Positions 42,298-51,374 of a stretch of DNA of 64,000 nucleotides are shown here, piece by piece. Source of the DNA: Paraburkholderia phytofirmans PsJN (GTDB lineage Bacteria; Pseudomonadota; Gammaproteobacteria; Burkholderiales; Burkholderiaceae). The position numbers and the translations under genes were made by a program. Position 1 is the first letter of the stretch. Each line of letters begins with the position of its first letter. The notes under the pieces are model-generated. The model saw only the letters and a list, made by a program, of their open reading frames with translations. It had not been told where the DNA came from and did no database searches. The DNA lies in NCBI RefSeq assembly GCF_000020125.1, contig NC_010676.1:372001-436000 (forward strand). Direction: 5' to 3'.

Positions 42298-43683
42298 TCA
42301 ACTGAGTGCGTGCGCACGGCTCGGTTTCGCGGTGAGGTTCACGGCGGTCAGCACCAGCAGATTCACGCCGAGGCATACCAGTCCCAGATTGAAGCCGCCG
42401 AGATCGATCTGCATCACGTACAGGATGACCGCCAGCAACTGCCCGGTCAACATGCCTGAGGCAATCGCGGACGGCCGCACGCGCAGTCCGAACAGAACGA
42501 CCATCACGCCGGGGAAGAATTGCGTCACGCCGTAATACGTGGTGTTGATCAGCGTGAGCATCAGATTCGGCGTGAGCAGCGTCATCACGATCGACACCAG
42601 CAGATACAGCACGATCACCACTTTCGCGCTCGTCTTCTGGCGAGCTTCCGGCATGCCCGGCAGCAGATTGCGTGTCACGATCGGCCCGATCGCGAGACAG
42701 ATGCCGGCCAGCACGAGCAAACCCGACAGCGACGCACCGGCCGCGACGAGTCCGAGCAGCCAGCCCGGCAGCAAACGGATCGCGGCAGCGAAGAACGCTT
42801 CGTTAGGCGAGGCGAGATGCAGGTTCTGACTGATCGCGTAGTACGACGCGACCACGAGAAACGGATACATCAGCATGTAAAGCGGCATGGCGACCTGCGT
42901 GCGGCGGATCGTGTTCGCGCTTTTCGCGGTAAAGAAGTTCTGCACCGCGAACGGCATGACGTAGAAGCCGAGCGACTGGAACAGCATGGTGCTCATCGAG
43001 AAGGTCAACTGGTGCGAATTCATCCGGTTGCTAACGTGCTGGCTGGCGGCATGAAAGACCTCGGTCACGCCGACTTCCATCGACACGGCAACGCCGGTGA
43101 CGACGATCGCGACGACCATCAGGATATCCTTCAGCACGGCGATATAAGCCGATGCCCGCACGCCGGCGATTGCGATATAGGTGAAGGCGAGCAACGCCGC
43201 GAACAGAATCAGATACAGCGGTTTGAAGTTCCACCCGAGTCCGTTCAACGCGGCGACGAGTCCGGTGAACTGCAACTGGCCCCACGGCAGCAGAAAGACG
43301 ATCGCGGAGCCCGCGACGATCAGTTCGAGCGCGCGGCTCTGAAAATGCCCCTTGAACAGATCGGGCAGGGTGATCGCGTTATAGCGCTTGCCGGCTTGCC
43401 AGATCTTCGGGCCGATGAAATAGCCGACGGGATAGGCCAGCAGAATGTAGCCGAGAAACCAGACGCCGTAGGTCGGTCCCTTCGCATAGATGCCGCCCGG
43501 AAAACCTACCATCGTGCCGATGCTGTAGATCTCGCCGGCCGCGAGGAAGAACACGAGGTAGGCGCCGAACTGCCGCGACGCCACGAAGAAGTCATGCACG
43601 CTTTGCGGACCACGTCCCTTGTTCGAACGGATCGCGAGGTAAAGCGAGAAAGCGAGGAAGCCGAGAAAGACTGCGGTGGCCAT
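42298..43683 (-). CDS. sodium:solute symporter family transporter
   Basis: A 461-residue inner-membrane protein of the SSS family with about twelve hydrophobic segments. Early features are FFVASRQFGAYLVFFLAAGEIYSIG and GFPGGIYAKGPTYGVWFLGY. These place it near the pantothenate/proline-type symporters found with DUF3311 partners. The ATG at 43683 has AGGAGTG upstream. It follows the DUF3311 gene and precedes the amidohydrolase, so it should import that enzyme's substrate. The cargo is not known. Confidence 0.87.
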   Translation of the reverse strand: MATAVFLGFLAFSLYLAIRSNKGRGPQSVHDFFVASRQFGAYLVFFLAAGEIYSIGTMVGFPGGIYAKGPTYGVWFLGYILLAYPVGYFIGPKIWQAGKRYNAITLPDLFKGHFQSRALELIVAGSAIVFLLPWGQLQFTGLVAALNGLGWNFKPLYLILFAALLAFTYIAIAGVRASAYIAVLKDILMVVAIVVTGVAVSMEVGVTEVFHAASQHVSNRMNSHQLTFSMSTMLFQSLGFYVMPFAVQNFFTAKSANTIRRTQVAMPLYMLMYPFLVVASYYAISQNLHLASPNEAFFAAAIRLLPGWLLGLVAAGASLSGLLVLAGICLAIGPIVTRNLLPGMPEARQKTSAKVVIVLYLLVSIVMTLLTPNLMLTLINTTYYGVTQFFPGVMVVLFGLRVRPSAIASGMLTGQLLAVILYVMQIDLGGFNLGLVCLGVNLLVLTAVNLTAKPSRAHALS

Positions 43684-43695
43684 CCGGACACTCCT

Positions 43696-43905
43696 TTAGC
43701 TGTTTTGCGGGTGGGACTCGTCGTGGCGGCAGTCGAACACGCGCCAGCAGATCATCAGGCACCCGGAGGTGAGGATGAACCACGCGAAGATCCAGGCATA
43801 GATGAACGGCACGCCCAGCACGAAGCGATCGACGGACGCCACCCACGGCAGCAGGCCGACCACGCCAAGATAGGGAATGCCGAGTCCGATAAACAGTTTG
43901 AGCAC
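43696..43905 (-). CDS. DUF3311 small membrane protein
   Basis: A 69-residue protein with two membrane segments (IGLGIPYLGVVGLLPWV and FIYAWIFAWFILTSGCLMICW). It is typically encoded beside a sodium:solute symporter, probably as an accessory subunit. GAGGAG sits five bases before a GTG at 43905, which I take as the start; an ATG at 43923 would place that ribosome binding site inside the gene. First gene of the operon; a TauR-like operator lies 62 bp upstream. Confidence 0.75.
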   Translation of the reverse strand: MLKLFIGLGIPYLGVVGLLPWVASVDRFVLGVPFIYAWIFAWFILTSGCLMICWRVFDCRHDESHPQNS

Positions 43906-43966
43906 GTTAACTCCTCGCAGCATGTGGCCAATGCCCTCAGTGTTGCCGAACAAAAAAACAGAACCA

Positions 43967-43997
43967 TAGAGCCAGTTGGCGGGAGTCGATGAGTCCA
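43967..43997. promoter_or_regulatory. 31-bp motif, candidate TauR operator, site 1
   Basis: TAGAGCCAG, six bases, GGAGTCG, one base, TGAGTCCA. Half-sites GAGCC and GAGTC are 22 bp apart, two helical turns. The same pattern occurs at 56116 and 59223. It lies between the divergent DUF3311 gene (62 bp) and the TauX-like gene (192 bp). Confidence 0.65.
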
Positions 43998-44188
43998 ATT
44001 CAGCAGATGCCGCAGACTCCGCGAGACCCGTGTCACGGCGCGCTGCACCAGGCGAAAGCACCTCACTGGACCTACCGGCTAAAAACCCCCCTGCCTACAA
44101 TTTCCTCACGAAATCGCCGGCCACCGGCGGCGTCTCATGCCTTATCGAAACGAACGCGAAAGCGATAGTCATCCAGGAGGAGAAAGCA

Positions 44189-44599
44189 ATGGCTCAAACA
44201 CAGACCCCGCTGCAGCACGTCACGGCCGAAACACTGGCCGCGTTTTCCGATGCATTCAATCGTCATGACGCAAACGCGTTGATGACCTTCATGACCGACG
44301 ATTGCGTGTTCGATGCAGCGGGCGGTCCGGAAGTCTTCGGCACGCGCTTCGTGGGCCGCGAGGCAACGCGCGCGGCGTTCGAAGCCGTCTTCAAGACCTT
44401 TCCCGACGCGCATTGGGGGCAAGGCCGTCATTACGTGAGCGGCGAGCGCGGCGTGTCCGAGTGGGTGTTCACGGGAACGCACGCGGAAGGCTGGCGCATC
44501 GAGGCGGAAGGTTGCGACCTGTTCGAATTCCGCGACGGCCTCATCGCGGTCAAGCGGGCCTTCCGCAAGGAACGTCCGAAGCAGAACCTCGCACGCTGA
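44189..44599 (+). CDS. tauX: SnoaL/NTF2-like protein, probable taurine dehydrogenase small subunit
   Basis: A 136-residue NTF2-fold protein (AFSDAFNRHDANALMTFMTDDCVFDAAGG, then HAEGWRIEAEGCDLFEFRDGLI). The ATG at 44189 has AGGAGG upstream. It is directly followed by an FAD oxidoreductase of about 51 kDa. A small protein of this kind next to such an enzyme matches the TauX/TauY taurine dehydrogenase pair as I recall it. A 31-bp motif shared with tauA and the aldehyde dehydrogenase supports this. By fold alone it could be any SnoaL-like protein. Confidence 0.6.
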   Translation: MAQTQTPLQHVTAETLAAFSDAFNRHDANALMTFMTDDCVFDAAGGPEVFGTRFVGREATRAAFEAVFKTFPDAHWGQGRHYVSGERGVSEWVFTGTHAEGWRIEAEGCDLFEFRDGLIAVKRAFRKERPKQNLAR

Positions 44600-44612
44600 T
44601 CGGGAGCTTCAC

Positions 44613-46028
44613 ATGGAGCACAGTGAAATCGAACGGGTCGCGCAAGGCATGCCGTCCGGCCGCGCAGACGATACGCGCTACGACCCGGCGTACGACCCGC
44701 TGGTGTCGCCCGGGCCGGGCTGGGGCAAGCAATACGCGCCGACCTACTGGGTTGCGACCGCGGGCACGCCGCCCGAAGACGATGGCCCGATCACCGCGGA
44801 TGTCGACGTGGATGTGGCGATCATTGGCGGCGGCTATACCGGGCTCGCCACGGCGCTCTGTCTCGCGCGGGAGCACGGCATCAAGGCTGTCGTGCTGGAA
44901 GCCAACAAGACGAGCTGGGGCTGCAGCAGCCGCAACGGCGGCCAAGGTCAGAACGCCTCGGGCCGGCTGTCGCGTTCGCAATGGATCGAGCGCTGGGGTA
45001 AAGACGTCGCGTTGAAAATGCACGACGAGATTCAGGAAGGTTTCGATAATTTCAAGTCGCTGGTCGCGGAGATCGATTGCGATCCGCAACCCGGTGGCCA
45101 CTTTCTGATCGCGCACCGGCCGCGCATCATGCAGAAGCTCGCCGCCGAGGCCAAAGTCTGGAAGGACGTGTTCGGCTATCCGTCCGAGCTGATCGACAAG
45201 CAGACCTTCCAGCGCGAATACGTCAACGATCACGAAGCAGCGGGCGCGCTGCACGAGCCCGAAGGCATCGGCATTCATGCGTTGAAGCTCGCCTTCGGTT
45301 ATCTGCGGCTGGCCCGCGAAGCGGGCGCCAAGGTGCATCCGGCGAGCCCGGTGCTCGGCTGGGAAACGATCAACGGTGTGCATCATTTGCGCACGCCTGG
45401 CGGCATCGTGCGGGCACGCGCGGTCGGCATTGCAACGGGCGCGTACACGGCGCAAACGCTGCACAACTCGCTGCGCAGCCGCATCATGCCGATCCTGTCG
45501 AATTCGATGGTCACGCGGCCGCTCACGAAGCAGGAAATCGACGCGTGCAACTTTCGCACGACCCAGGTGCTGACCGATACGCGCACGCTGCGCTTCTACT
45601 ATCGTTTTCTGCCGGACAACCGTTTGCAGATCGGCAGCCGTTCCGCGATCACCGGCGCCGACGCGCCCAATTCGCGCCATTACGATCTGCTGATGGAAGG
45701 CATGTTGCGCAAGTTTCCGGCCCTGCGCGGCGTCGCGATCGATTATTCATGGTGGGGCTGGGTGGACGTCAGCCACGACATGATGCCGCGCGTGTATCAG
45801 CCGGATCCGATGCAGACCGTGTACTACGCGCTCGGCTACGGCGGCAACGGCGTGTCGTATTCGCAGCAGGCCGGGCGGCGGCTGGCCGAACGCATCGCGG
45901 GAAAGGGCGCGAAACAGACGTTGCCGATCTTCACGTCGCCATTGCCCGGGCACCCGTTCGCGCCATTCCGGCGAATCGGCCAGCGGATGCTGTATCAACT
46001 GTATTTCCGGCGCGACGAAAAACCGTGA
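44613..46028 (+). CDS. tauY: FAD-dependent amine oxidoreductase, probable taurine dehydrogenase large subunit
   Basis: A 471-residue DAO-family flavoprotein resembling gamma-glutamylputrescine oxidase. The FAD motif is VAIIGGGYTGLATALCLARE at about residue 67, SSRNGGQGQNASG follows (flavin attachment/ring region of the family), and GYGGNGVSYSQQAGRRLAE closes the FAD site. In the taurine reading it would deaminate taurine to sulfoacetaldehyde with electrons to the respiratory chain. Evidence is the TauX-like partner 13 bp upstream, the shared operator, and Xsc, Pta and TauABC within 15 kb. A PuuB-type polyamine oxidase is the main alternative. Confidence 0.6.
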   Translation: MEHSEIERVAQGMPSGRADDTRYDPAYDPLVSPGPGWGKQYAPTYWVATAGTPPEDDGPITADVDVDVAIIGGGYTGLATALCLAREHGIKAVVLEANKTSWGCSSRNGGQGQNASGRLSRSQWIERWGKDVALKMHDEIQEGFDNFKSLVAEIDCDPQPGGHFLIAHRPRIMQKLAAEAKVWKDVFGYPSELIDKQTFQREYVNDHEAAGALHEPEGIGIHALKLAFGYLRLAREAGAKVHPASPVLGWETINGVHHLRTPGGIVRARAVGIATGAYTAQTLHNSLRSRIMPILSNSMVTRPLTKQEIDACNFRTTQVLTDTRTLRFYYRFLPDNRLQIGSRSAITGADAPNSRHYDLLMEGMLRKFPALRGVAIDYSWWGWVDVSHDMMPRVYQPDPMQTVYYALGYGGNGVSYSQQAGRRLAERIAGKGAKQTLPIFTSPLPGHPFAPFRRIGQRMLYQLYFRRDEKP

Positions 46029-46297
46029 TGCAGCGGGCGGAACATTGCCCGCGCGCCGTGCGGCGCTGAACTTGCAACCGGCAACTTGCCGTTCGCACTG
46101 CGCAAACGGCACACCAAACAGCGCTCCAACCGGTGCACACTTGCACCATGCGCGAGAGTCGCGCGGTGCTTCATAAAAAATCCTGGGCGGGACGCATGGG
46201 CGTCCTCGCCCCATCCAGTATTGACGACGATAGGACTCGGGCGGCCGCGAAAGCAGGACGGCCCGGTCCGCGATCGGATAACGGAATTGGAGGTGAC

Positions 46298-47728
46298 ATG
46301 CAGCGATCTACAGACACAACGGAATTGAAGGCGGGCCTCAAACAGCGCCACATGACGATGATCGCGCTCGGCGGCGTGATCGGCGCGGGGCTCTTCGTCG
46401 GCAGCGGCGTGGTCGTGCAGCAGGCTGGCCCCGCCGCGGTGCTGTCGTTTCTGATCACCGGCGCGCTGGTCGTGCTGGTCATGCGGATGCTCGGCGAAAT
46501 GGCCTGCGCGATGCCGGCCGTCGGTTCGTTCTACGAATACGCGCGGCTCGCGTTCGGCGGCAAGCGCGCGTCCGGCAACCTCGCCGGTTTTCTGACCGGC
46601 TGGATGTACTGGTATTTCTGGGTCATCGTCGTCGCGGTGGAGGCCGTGGCCGGGGCGAAACTCGTGCAGTTTTGGCTACCGGACGTTCCCGCGTGGGCGA
46701 TCAGTCTCGTGTTGCTGGTCACGCTCACGGCGACCAACCTGGTCTCGGTCGGCAGCTACGGTGAATTCGAGTTCTGGTTCGCGTCGATCAAGGTCGCGGC
46801 GATCATGGTGTTCCTGTTTCTCGGCGGCATGTATGTGCTGGGACTGTGGCCCGCGGCGAAGCACGTCACCGCCGTTCTGCCGACGCTGCTTTCGCACGGC
46901 GGCTTGATGCCGAAGGGAATCGGACCCGTGCTGAGCGGCGCGGTTGCGGCCACGGGCTTTTACTTCGGCGCGGAGATCGTCACGATCGCGGCGGCCGAAG
47001 CGCAGGAGCCCGCCAAAGCCGTCGCCAAAGCGACGAACTCGGTGATCACGCGCGTGCTGGTTTTTTATGTCGGCTCGATCCTGCTCGTCGTCGCGCTGGT
47101 GCCGTGGAATTCCCCGAAGATGGCGACGCCGTATGTGAGCGCGCTCGATGCCATGGGTATTCCCGCCGCCGCCAGCGTCATGAATGCCATCGTGCTGACC
47201 GCGGTGCTGTCTGCGCTCAATTCAGGCCTCTATGCCGCGTCGCGGATGATCTTCGCGCTGACACGCCACGGCGACGCGCCCGCCGCACTCGCCAAGGTCA
47301 ATCGTCGCGGCGTGCCGGTTCGGGCGATTCTGATCGGCACCGTGTTCGGCTATGCGTCGGTGGTGATGTCGTACGTGTCGCCGGATACGGTTTTCGCCTT
47401 CCTCGTGAATTCGTACGGCACGGTGGCGATTTTCGTCTACGTGCTGATCGCGATCTCGCAATTGAAACTGCGCGCTCGCATCGAACGGGATGCGCCGGAG
47501 AAGCTGCGCGTCCGGATGTGGTGCTACCCGTACCTCACGTGGGTCGCGATCATCGGCATGGTCGGCATTCTGGTGGCGATGGCGTTCATTCCCGAGCAAC
47601 GTCAACCGTTGTGGTTCGGAGTCGCGAGCCTAGGCGTGTTGCTGCTCGCTTATCTGCTGCGCGTCCGTAAACCCGATGCCGGGTTCGGCGAACCGGACAC
47701 GCTGGAATACCGGCATCACCATCACTAA
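46298..47728 (+). CDS. amino acid permease (GABA/APC type)
   Basis: A 476-residue APC superfamily transporter with about twelve membrane segments. The start LKQRHMTMIALGGVIGAGLFVGSGVVVQQAGPA is diagnostic of the AAT/GABA permease branch, and VGSFYEYARLAFG follows. The ATG at 46298 has GGAGGTGAC upstream. It lies 269 bp after the flavoprotein gene on the same strand; no operator-like site is seen between. It could carry GABA, taurine, beta-alanine or another omega-amino acid. It ends with a His-rich tail. Confidence 0.85.
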   Translation: MQRSTDTTELKAGLKQRHMTMIALGGVIGAGLFVGSGVVVQQAGPAAVLSFLITGALVVLVMRMLGEMACAMPAVGSFYEYARLAFGGKRASGNLAGFLTGWMYWYFWVIVVAVEAVAGAKLVQFWLPDVPAWAISLVLLVTLTATNLVSVGSYGEFEFWFASIKVAAIMVFLFLGGMYVLGLWPAAKHVTAVLPTLLSHGGLMPKGIGPVLSGAVAATGFYFGAEIVTIAAAEAQEPAKAVAKATNSVITRVLVFYVGSILLVVALVPWNSPKMATPYVSALDAMGIPAAASVMNAIVLTAVLSALNSGLYAASRMIFALTRHGDAPAALAKVNRRGVPVRAILIGTVFGYASVVMSYVSPDTVFAFLVNSYGTVAIFVYVLIAISQLKLRARIERDAPEKLRVRMWCYPYLTWVAIIGMVGILVAMAFIPEQRQPLWFGVASLGVLLLAYLLRVRKPDAGFGEPDTLEYRHHHH

Positions 47729-47868
47729 TGTCGGCGTCAGGCTGCGAATGCAAAAAAACGAGATGATTTGTATCGAAAAAAGAAAGTGCGTATGATGGCT
47801 CGACAAGGCCGCGCTGCCAGCCATGCTAGGCGCCGGCCTTCGTCGTGACGAAGCGCGAGGAGAGCGTA

Positions 47869-48858
47869 GTGACCGATATCGTGACAGGCAAGCCGGACCG
47901 GATGGTCTCGGTGCGCACGTTGTTTGGCATCGACTCAGGCTTGATGGTGCCGGCCTTCAGCGAACGGGACGACCACGTTCCCGAAATCGACGAGGTGTAT
48001 CGCTTCAATCCAGAAGTGACGCTGGCGATTCTCGCCGGCTTCATGCGCGAGCGCCGCGTGATGGTGCAGGGTCTGCACGGCACGGGCAAATCCACGCACA
48101 TCGAACAGGTCGCGGCCCGCCTGAACTGGCCGTGCGTGCGCGTGAATCTCGACGGGCATATCAGCCGTCTCGATCTGGTGGGCAAAGACGCGATCATCGT
48201 GCGCGACGACGTGCAGATCACCGAATTCCAGGAAGGTATCGTGCCGTGGGCGCTGCAACGTCCCATGGCGTTGATCTTCGACGAATACGACGCGGGCCGT
48301 CCCGACGTGATGTTCGTGATCCAGCGCATTCTCGAGCGCGACGGCAAATTCACGCTGCTCGATCAGAACCGCGTGATTCATCCGCATCCGTATTTCCGGC
48401 TGTTCGCTACGACCAACACGGTCGGCCTGGGCAATCTGAACGGTCTTTACCACGGCACGCAGTTGTTGAATCACGCGCAGCTGGACCGTTGGAACGTGGT
48501 CGCCACGCTCAACTATCTGCCGCGTGCCGAGGAAGCCGGCATCGTGCTGGCGCGCGTGCCCGAACTCGCCGACGAGGCCGGCCGCGCGCTGATCGAGTCG
48601 ATGATCAGTGTGGCGGAACTGACGCGCAAAGGCTTCGCCACTGGCGATCTGTCCACGCTGATGTCGCCGCGCACCGTGATCGACTGGGCGGAAAATTGCC
48701 AGATCTTCCGCGACCCGGCGATGGCGTTTCGCCTGACCTTCGTCAACAAATGCGACGAAGCAGAGCGGCCCATCGTGGCCGAGTATTTTCAGCGCTGCTT
48801 CGATAGGGAACTGGAAAGCGCGGCGGAGCGCGAGATGCGCTCGACGGTGCCGCAATGA
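47869..48858 (+). CDS. CobS-like AAA+ ATPase
   Basis: A 329-residue AAA+ protein of the cobaltochelatase CobS/MoxR type. Walker A is VQGLHGTGKST, Walker B is MALIFDEYDAG, sensor 1 is LFATTNTVG, and GLYHGTQLLNHAQLDRW follows. The GTG at 47869 has AGGAG upstream and is preferred to the GTG at 47845. CobS with CobT and CobN inserts cobalt into hydrogenobyrinate; no CobN is in this window. The next gene, a CobT-like VWA protein, overlaps its stop (ATGATG), so the two form a complex. Its target here may be another metal or protein. Confidence 0.8.
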   Translation: MTDIVTGKPDRMVSVRTLFGIDSGLMVPAFSERDDHVPEIDEVYRFNPEVTLAILAGFMRERRVMVQGLHGTGKSTHIEQVAARLNWPCVRVNLDGHISRLDLVGKDAIIVRDDVQITEFQEGIVPWALQRPMALIFDEYDAGRPDVMFVIQRILERDGKFTLLDQNRVIHPHPYFRLFATTNTVGLGNLNGLYHGTQLLNHAQLDRWNVVATLNYLPRAEEAGIVLARVPELADEAGRALIESMISVAELTRKGFATGDLSTLMSPRTVIDWAENCQIFRDPAMAFRLTFVNKCDEAERPIVAEYFQRCFDRELESAAEREMRSTVPQ

Positions 48859-50591
48859 TGCCTGCCGAGCGGCAAGCGGCACGCCGCGCCGAACAGCGTC
48901 AGAACCTGTGCGCGGCGGCGGTGCGCGCATTGACCGGGGACGCGGAGTTGCATTACCGCGCCGGCCGCTTATTCCGTGGTCTGCGTCCGGTGCATCTGCA
49001 TGCGCCGCATCTGCGCATGGACGCGCAACCAGACGATCTGCGTTCCCTGCGCGGCGCCGCGGACGGCGCAGCATTACGCCTCACGCATTCCGACGCGAAG
49101 CTCCACGCGAGTCTGTGTCCAGCCGAACCGGCGGAGCCGGTGGAGCGACTGCTGTTCGAGCTGTTCGAGCAGTTACGTTGCGAAGCGCTTGTGCCGGCCA
49201 GCATGCCGGGACTCGCGCAGAATCTGCGCCATCGTTTCGAAACGTGGTCGCGCGCTTTCTATCGGACCGGGTGGACCGACGGCCACCTCGGCATTCTGCT
49301 TTACACCGTGGCGCAGATCGTCTGGTCGCGTCTGTCGGGCTGGCCCGTGCTGGAAGAAACAGAAGGTCTGATCGAAGCCACGCGCGCCGCGATCACACCG
49401 ACCTTGGGCGTACCGCTCGCGGCGCTGCGGCGGCATCGAACGGAGCAGGGCGAGTTTGCAATTCATGCGCTCGAATTGGCGCGTCTCGTCAGCCAGATGA
49501 TGCGTGACGCCCGCGCGCAGTCCGTCGAAGGAGAAGACGAGCAGGCACCGGAAGACGACGAAGCCGTGCGGTCCATGTTCGCGCTCTGGTTCGATACCGA
49601 CGAAGGCGAGCAGGTCGACATGGGCCTCGCCGCCACCGGCGACAGCCGCGTGCTCAGAGACGCGGAGCATCGCTACCTGGCGTACACCACGCGCTACGAT
49701 CGCGAGTTCATGCCGGGCTCGCGCATTCGCAGCGAGTTGCTGACCGAATACCGCGACCAGCTCGACAAGCGCATTGCCGCGCAGCGCATCAACGTGCCGC
49801 GACTCGCGTATGCGCTCAAGGCGGCGCTCGCGGTGCCGCAACGCGACGGCTGGTCGTTCGGCGAAGAGCACGGCCGCATCGACGGCCGGCGTCTCGCGCA
49901 GCTGGTCAGCTCGCCGGCCGAGCGGCGTTTGTTTCTGCTCGAACGGTACAAGCCGCTCGCCGATTGCGTGGTGAGCTTTCTCATCGATTGTTCGGGTTCG
50001 ATGCGCACGTATATCGAGCCGGTGGCGCTGCTGGTGGACGTGCTCACTCGCGCGCTCGATCAGGCGGGTGTCGCCAGCGAGGTGCTGGGTTTCTCGACCG
50101 GCGCCTGGAATGGCGGCCGCGCGCGGCAAGATTGGCTGGCCGGCGGGCGGCCGTCTCATCCTGGGCGGCTCAACGAGGTCGCTCACCTCGTCTTCAAGGA
50201 TGCGGCGACGAGTTGGCGGCGTGCTCGCGCCGACATCGCCGCATTGTTCAAGGCCGATCTGTTTCGCGAAGGCGTGGACGGCGAAGCGGTCGACTGGGCC
50301 TGCACGCGGCTGCGAACGCGTGCCGAGGCGCGGCGGATTCTCGTCGTGATCTCGGACGGCAGCCCGATGGACAGCGCCACCGCTCAGGTCAACGACACCT
50401 ACTATCTCGACAACCACCTGAAGCAAGTCGTCGAACGCAACGAAGCCGCGCGCGATGTCGAGTTGCTGGGCCTGGGCGTCGGACTCGATCTCAGTCCTTA
50501 TTACCGCCGTTGCCTTGCGGTCGATCTGTCCACGCCGCCCGACATGCCGTTGTTTACGGAACTCGTTGGCTGGATCGGCGCGCGGCGCTAG
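48855..50591 (+). CDS. CobT-like VWA-domain protein
   Basis: A 578-residue protein like cobaltochelatase subunit CobT. The N-terminal part (1-200) is a mostly helical CobT domain. The acidic linker near residue 215-235 (SVEGEDEQAPEDDEAV) is typical. The VWA domain at about 370-570 has the MIDAS motif FLIDCSGSMRTY and VISDGSPMDSA. It overlaps the CobS-like gene and presumably binds it as an ATPase-driven metal-insertion or remodelling module. There is no obvious link to sulfonate breakdown. CobN may be encoded elsewhere. Confidence 0.8.
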   Translation: MMPAERQAARRAEQRQNLCAAAVRALTGDAELHYRAGRLFRGLRPVHLHAPHLRMDAQPDDLRSLRGAADGAALRLTHSDAKLHASLCPAEPAEPVERLLFELFEQLRCEALVPASMPGLAQNLRHRFETWSRAFYRTGWTDGHLGILLYTVAQIVWSRLSGWPVLEETEGLIEATRAAITPTLGVPLAALRRHRTEQGEFAIHALELARLVSQMMRDARAQSVEGEDEQAPEDDEAVRSMFALWFDTDEGEQVDMGLAATGDSRVLRDAEHRYLAYTTRYDREFMPGSRIRSELLTEYRDQLDKRIAAQRINVPRLAYALKAALAVPQRDGWSFGEEHGRIDGRRLAQLVSSPAERRLFLLERYKPLADCVVSFLIDCSGSMRTYIEPVALLVDVLTRALDQAGVASEVLGFSTGAWNGGRARQDWLAGGRPSHPGRLNEVAHLVFKDAATSWRRARADIAALFKADLFREGVDGEAVDWACTRLRTRAEARRILVVISDGSPMDSATAQVNDTYYLDNHLKQVVERNEAARDVELLGLGVGLDLSPYYRRCLAVDLSTPPDMPLFTELVGWIGARR

Positions 50592-50612
50592 GGCGCTTGG
50601 GTCCGCGGCCGC

Positions 50613-51374
50613 CTAGCGGAGCAGCTGCTGCAACGCATGCAGGATCAGCGAACCGCCGATCACCACCAGAATCGCGTACGCGATGCGGCGCGTCATCACA
50701 CTCGACAGCGGCGGCGGATACTGCCGCGCTACAAGCGTCATCAGCGCGACGACCGGGACTGCGAACGCGGCTTGCATCCAGAGATCGGCGTCGAGTTGGC
50801 CCAGGTACGCGCTGAACATCGTGCGAATGGTCGACGTCACCGTAAAGATCACAATCAACGCGTAGCGGATCTGCACGAGCGAGAGCGGCTGGCGATAGAA
50901 CTGAAAAATCAACGGCGGCCCGGATACGCCGAACATCCCGCTCAGCAGACCGCCAAAGAGGCCGCTAACAAAAAAACTTCGGTTGCCTGAGCGGCAAGCG
51001 AGCGGTGTGGGCCGCAGCGCCGCGCTCAAGCCCCCATACAGCACCACGGCGCCCAGCAGTAGCTGCAACATGCTTGACGCTGCATTGCTCAACAGATCCA
51101 GCACCAGCACGCCCGCTACTACCGACGGCAGAATGCCCAACGTAGCGGCGCCCACCGCCCGCCAGTCGATGTGATGCAGTTTGCCGGGCAAGGCAGTCGC
51201 GCTGTTGGCGAGCGTCACGAGGCTCAGCAACGCGGCGAGACTCGTCACCGGCGCGAGGTCCAGGCCGCTGGCGGCGCCGATCACGATCATGCTCAGGCCG
51301 AAGCCGGTGATGGTTTGAAAATAGCTCGCGACGCCCATCAGCGCGAGCAGAGGCAGCAACTTTTGAACGATCAT
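50613..51374 (-). CDS. TauE/SafE family sulfite exporter
   Basis: A 253-residue inner-membrane protein with about eight hydrophobic segments. The family signatures are GVASYFQTITGFGLSMIVIG near the N terminus and SGLFGGLLSGMFGVSGPPLIFQFY in the middle. The family includes exporters of sulfite and sulfoacetate in taurine users. The ATG at 51374 overlaps the Pta stop by ATGA, so it is coupled to xsc-pta and would expel the sulfite that Xsc releases. Confidence 0.85.
   Translation of the reverse strand: MIVQKLLPLLALMGVASYFQTITGFGLSMIVIGAASGLDLAPVTSLAALLSLVTLANSATALPGKLHHIDWRAVGAATLGILPSVVAGVLVLDLLSNAASSMLQLLLGAVVLYGGLSAALRPTPLACRSGNRSFFVSGLFGGLLSGMFGVSGPPLIFQFYRQPLSLVQIRYALIVIFTVTSTIRTMFSAYLGQLDADLWMQAAFAVPVVALMTLVARQYPPPLSSVMTRRIAYAILVVIGGSLILHALQQLLR

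Noticed and set aside
41332..42459. 375-residue frame antisense to the YtcJ-like amidohydrolase
   Set aside because: A shadow created by codon bias; metal ligands and family blocks are all in the minus-strand frame.
42520..43992. 490-residue frame antisense to the symporter
   Set aside because: Full of R, H, Q, D and E with no hydrophobic segments or motifs; the minus strand encodes a clear SSS transporter.
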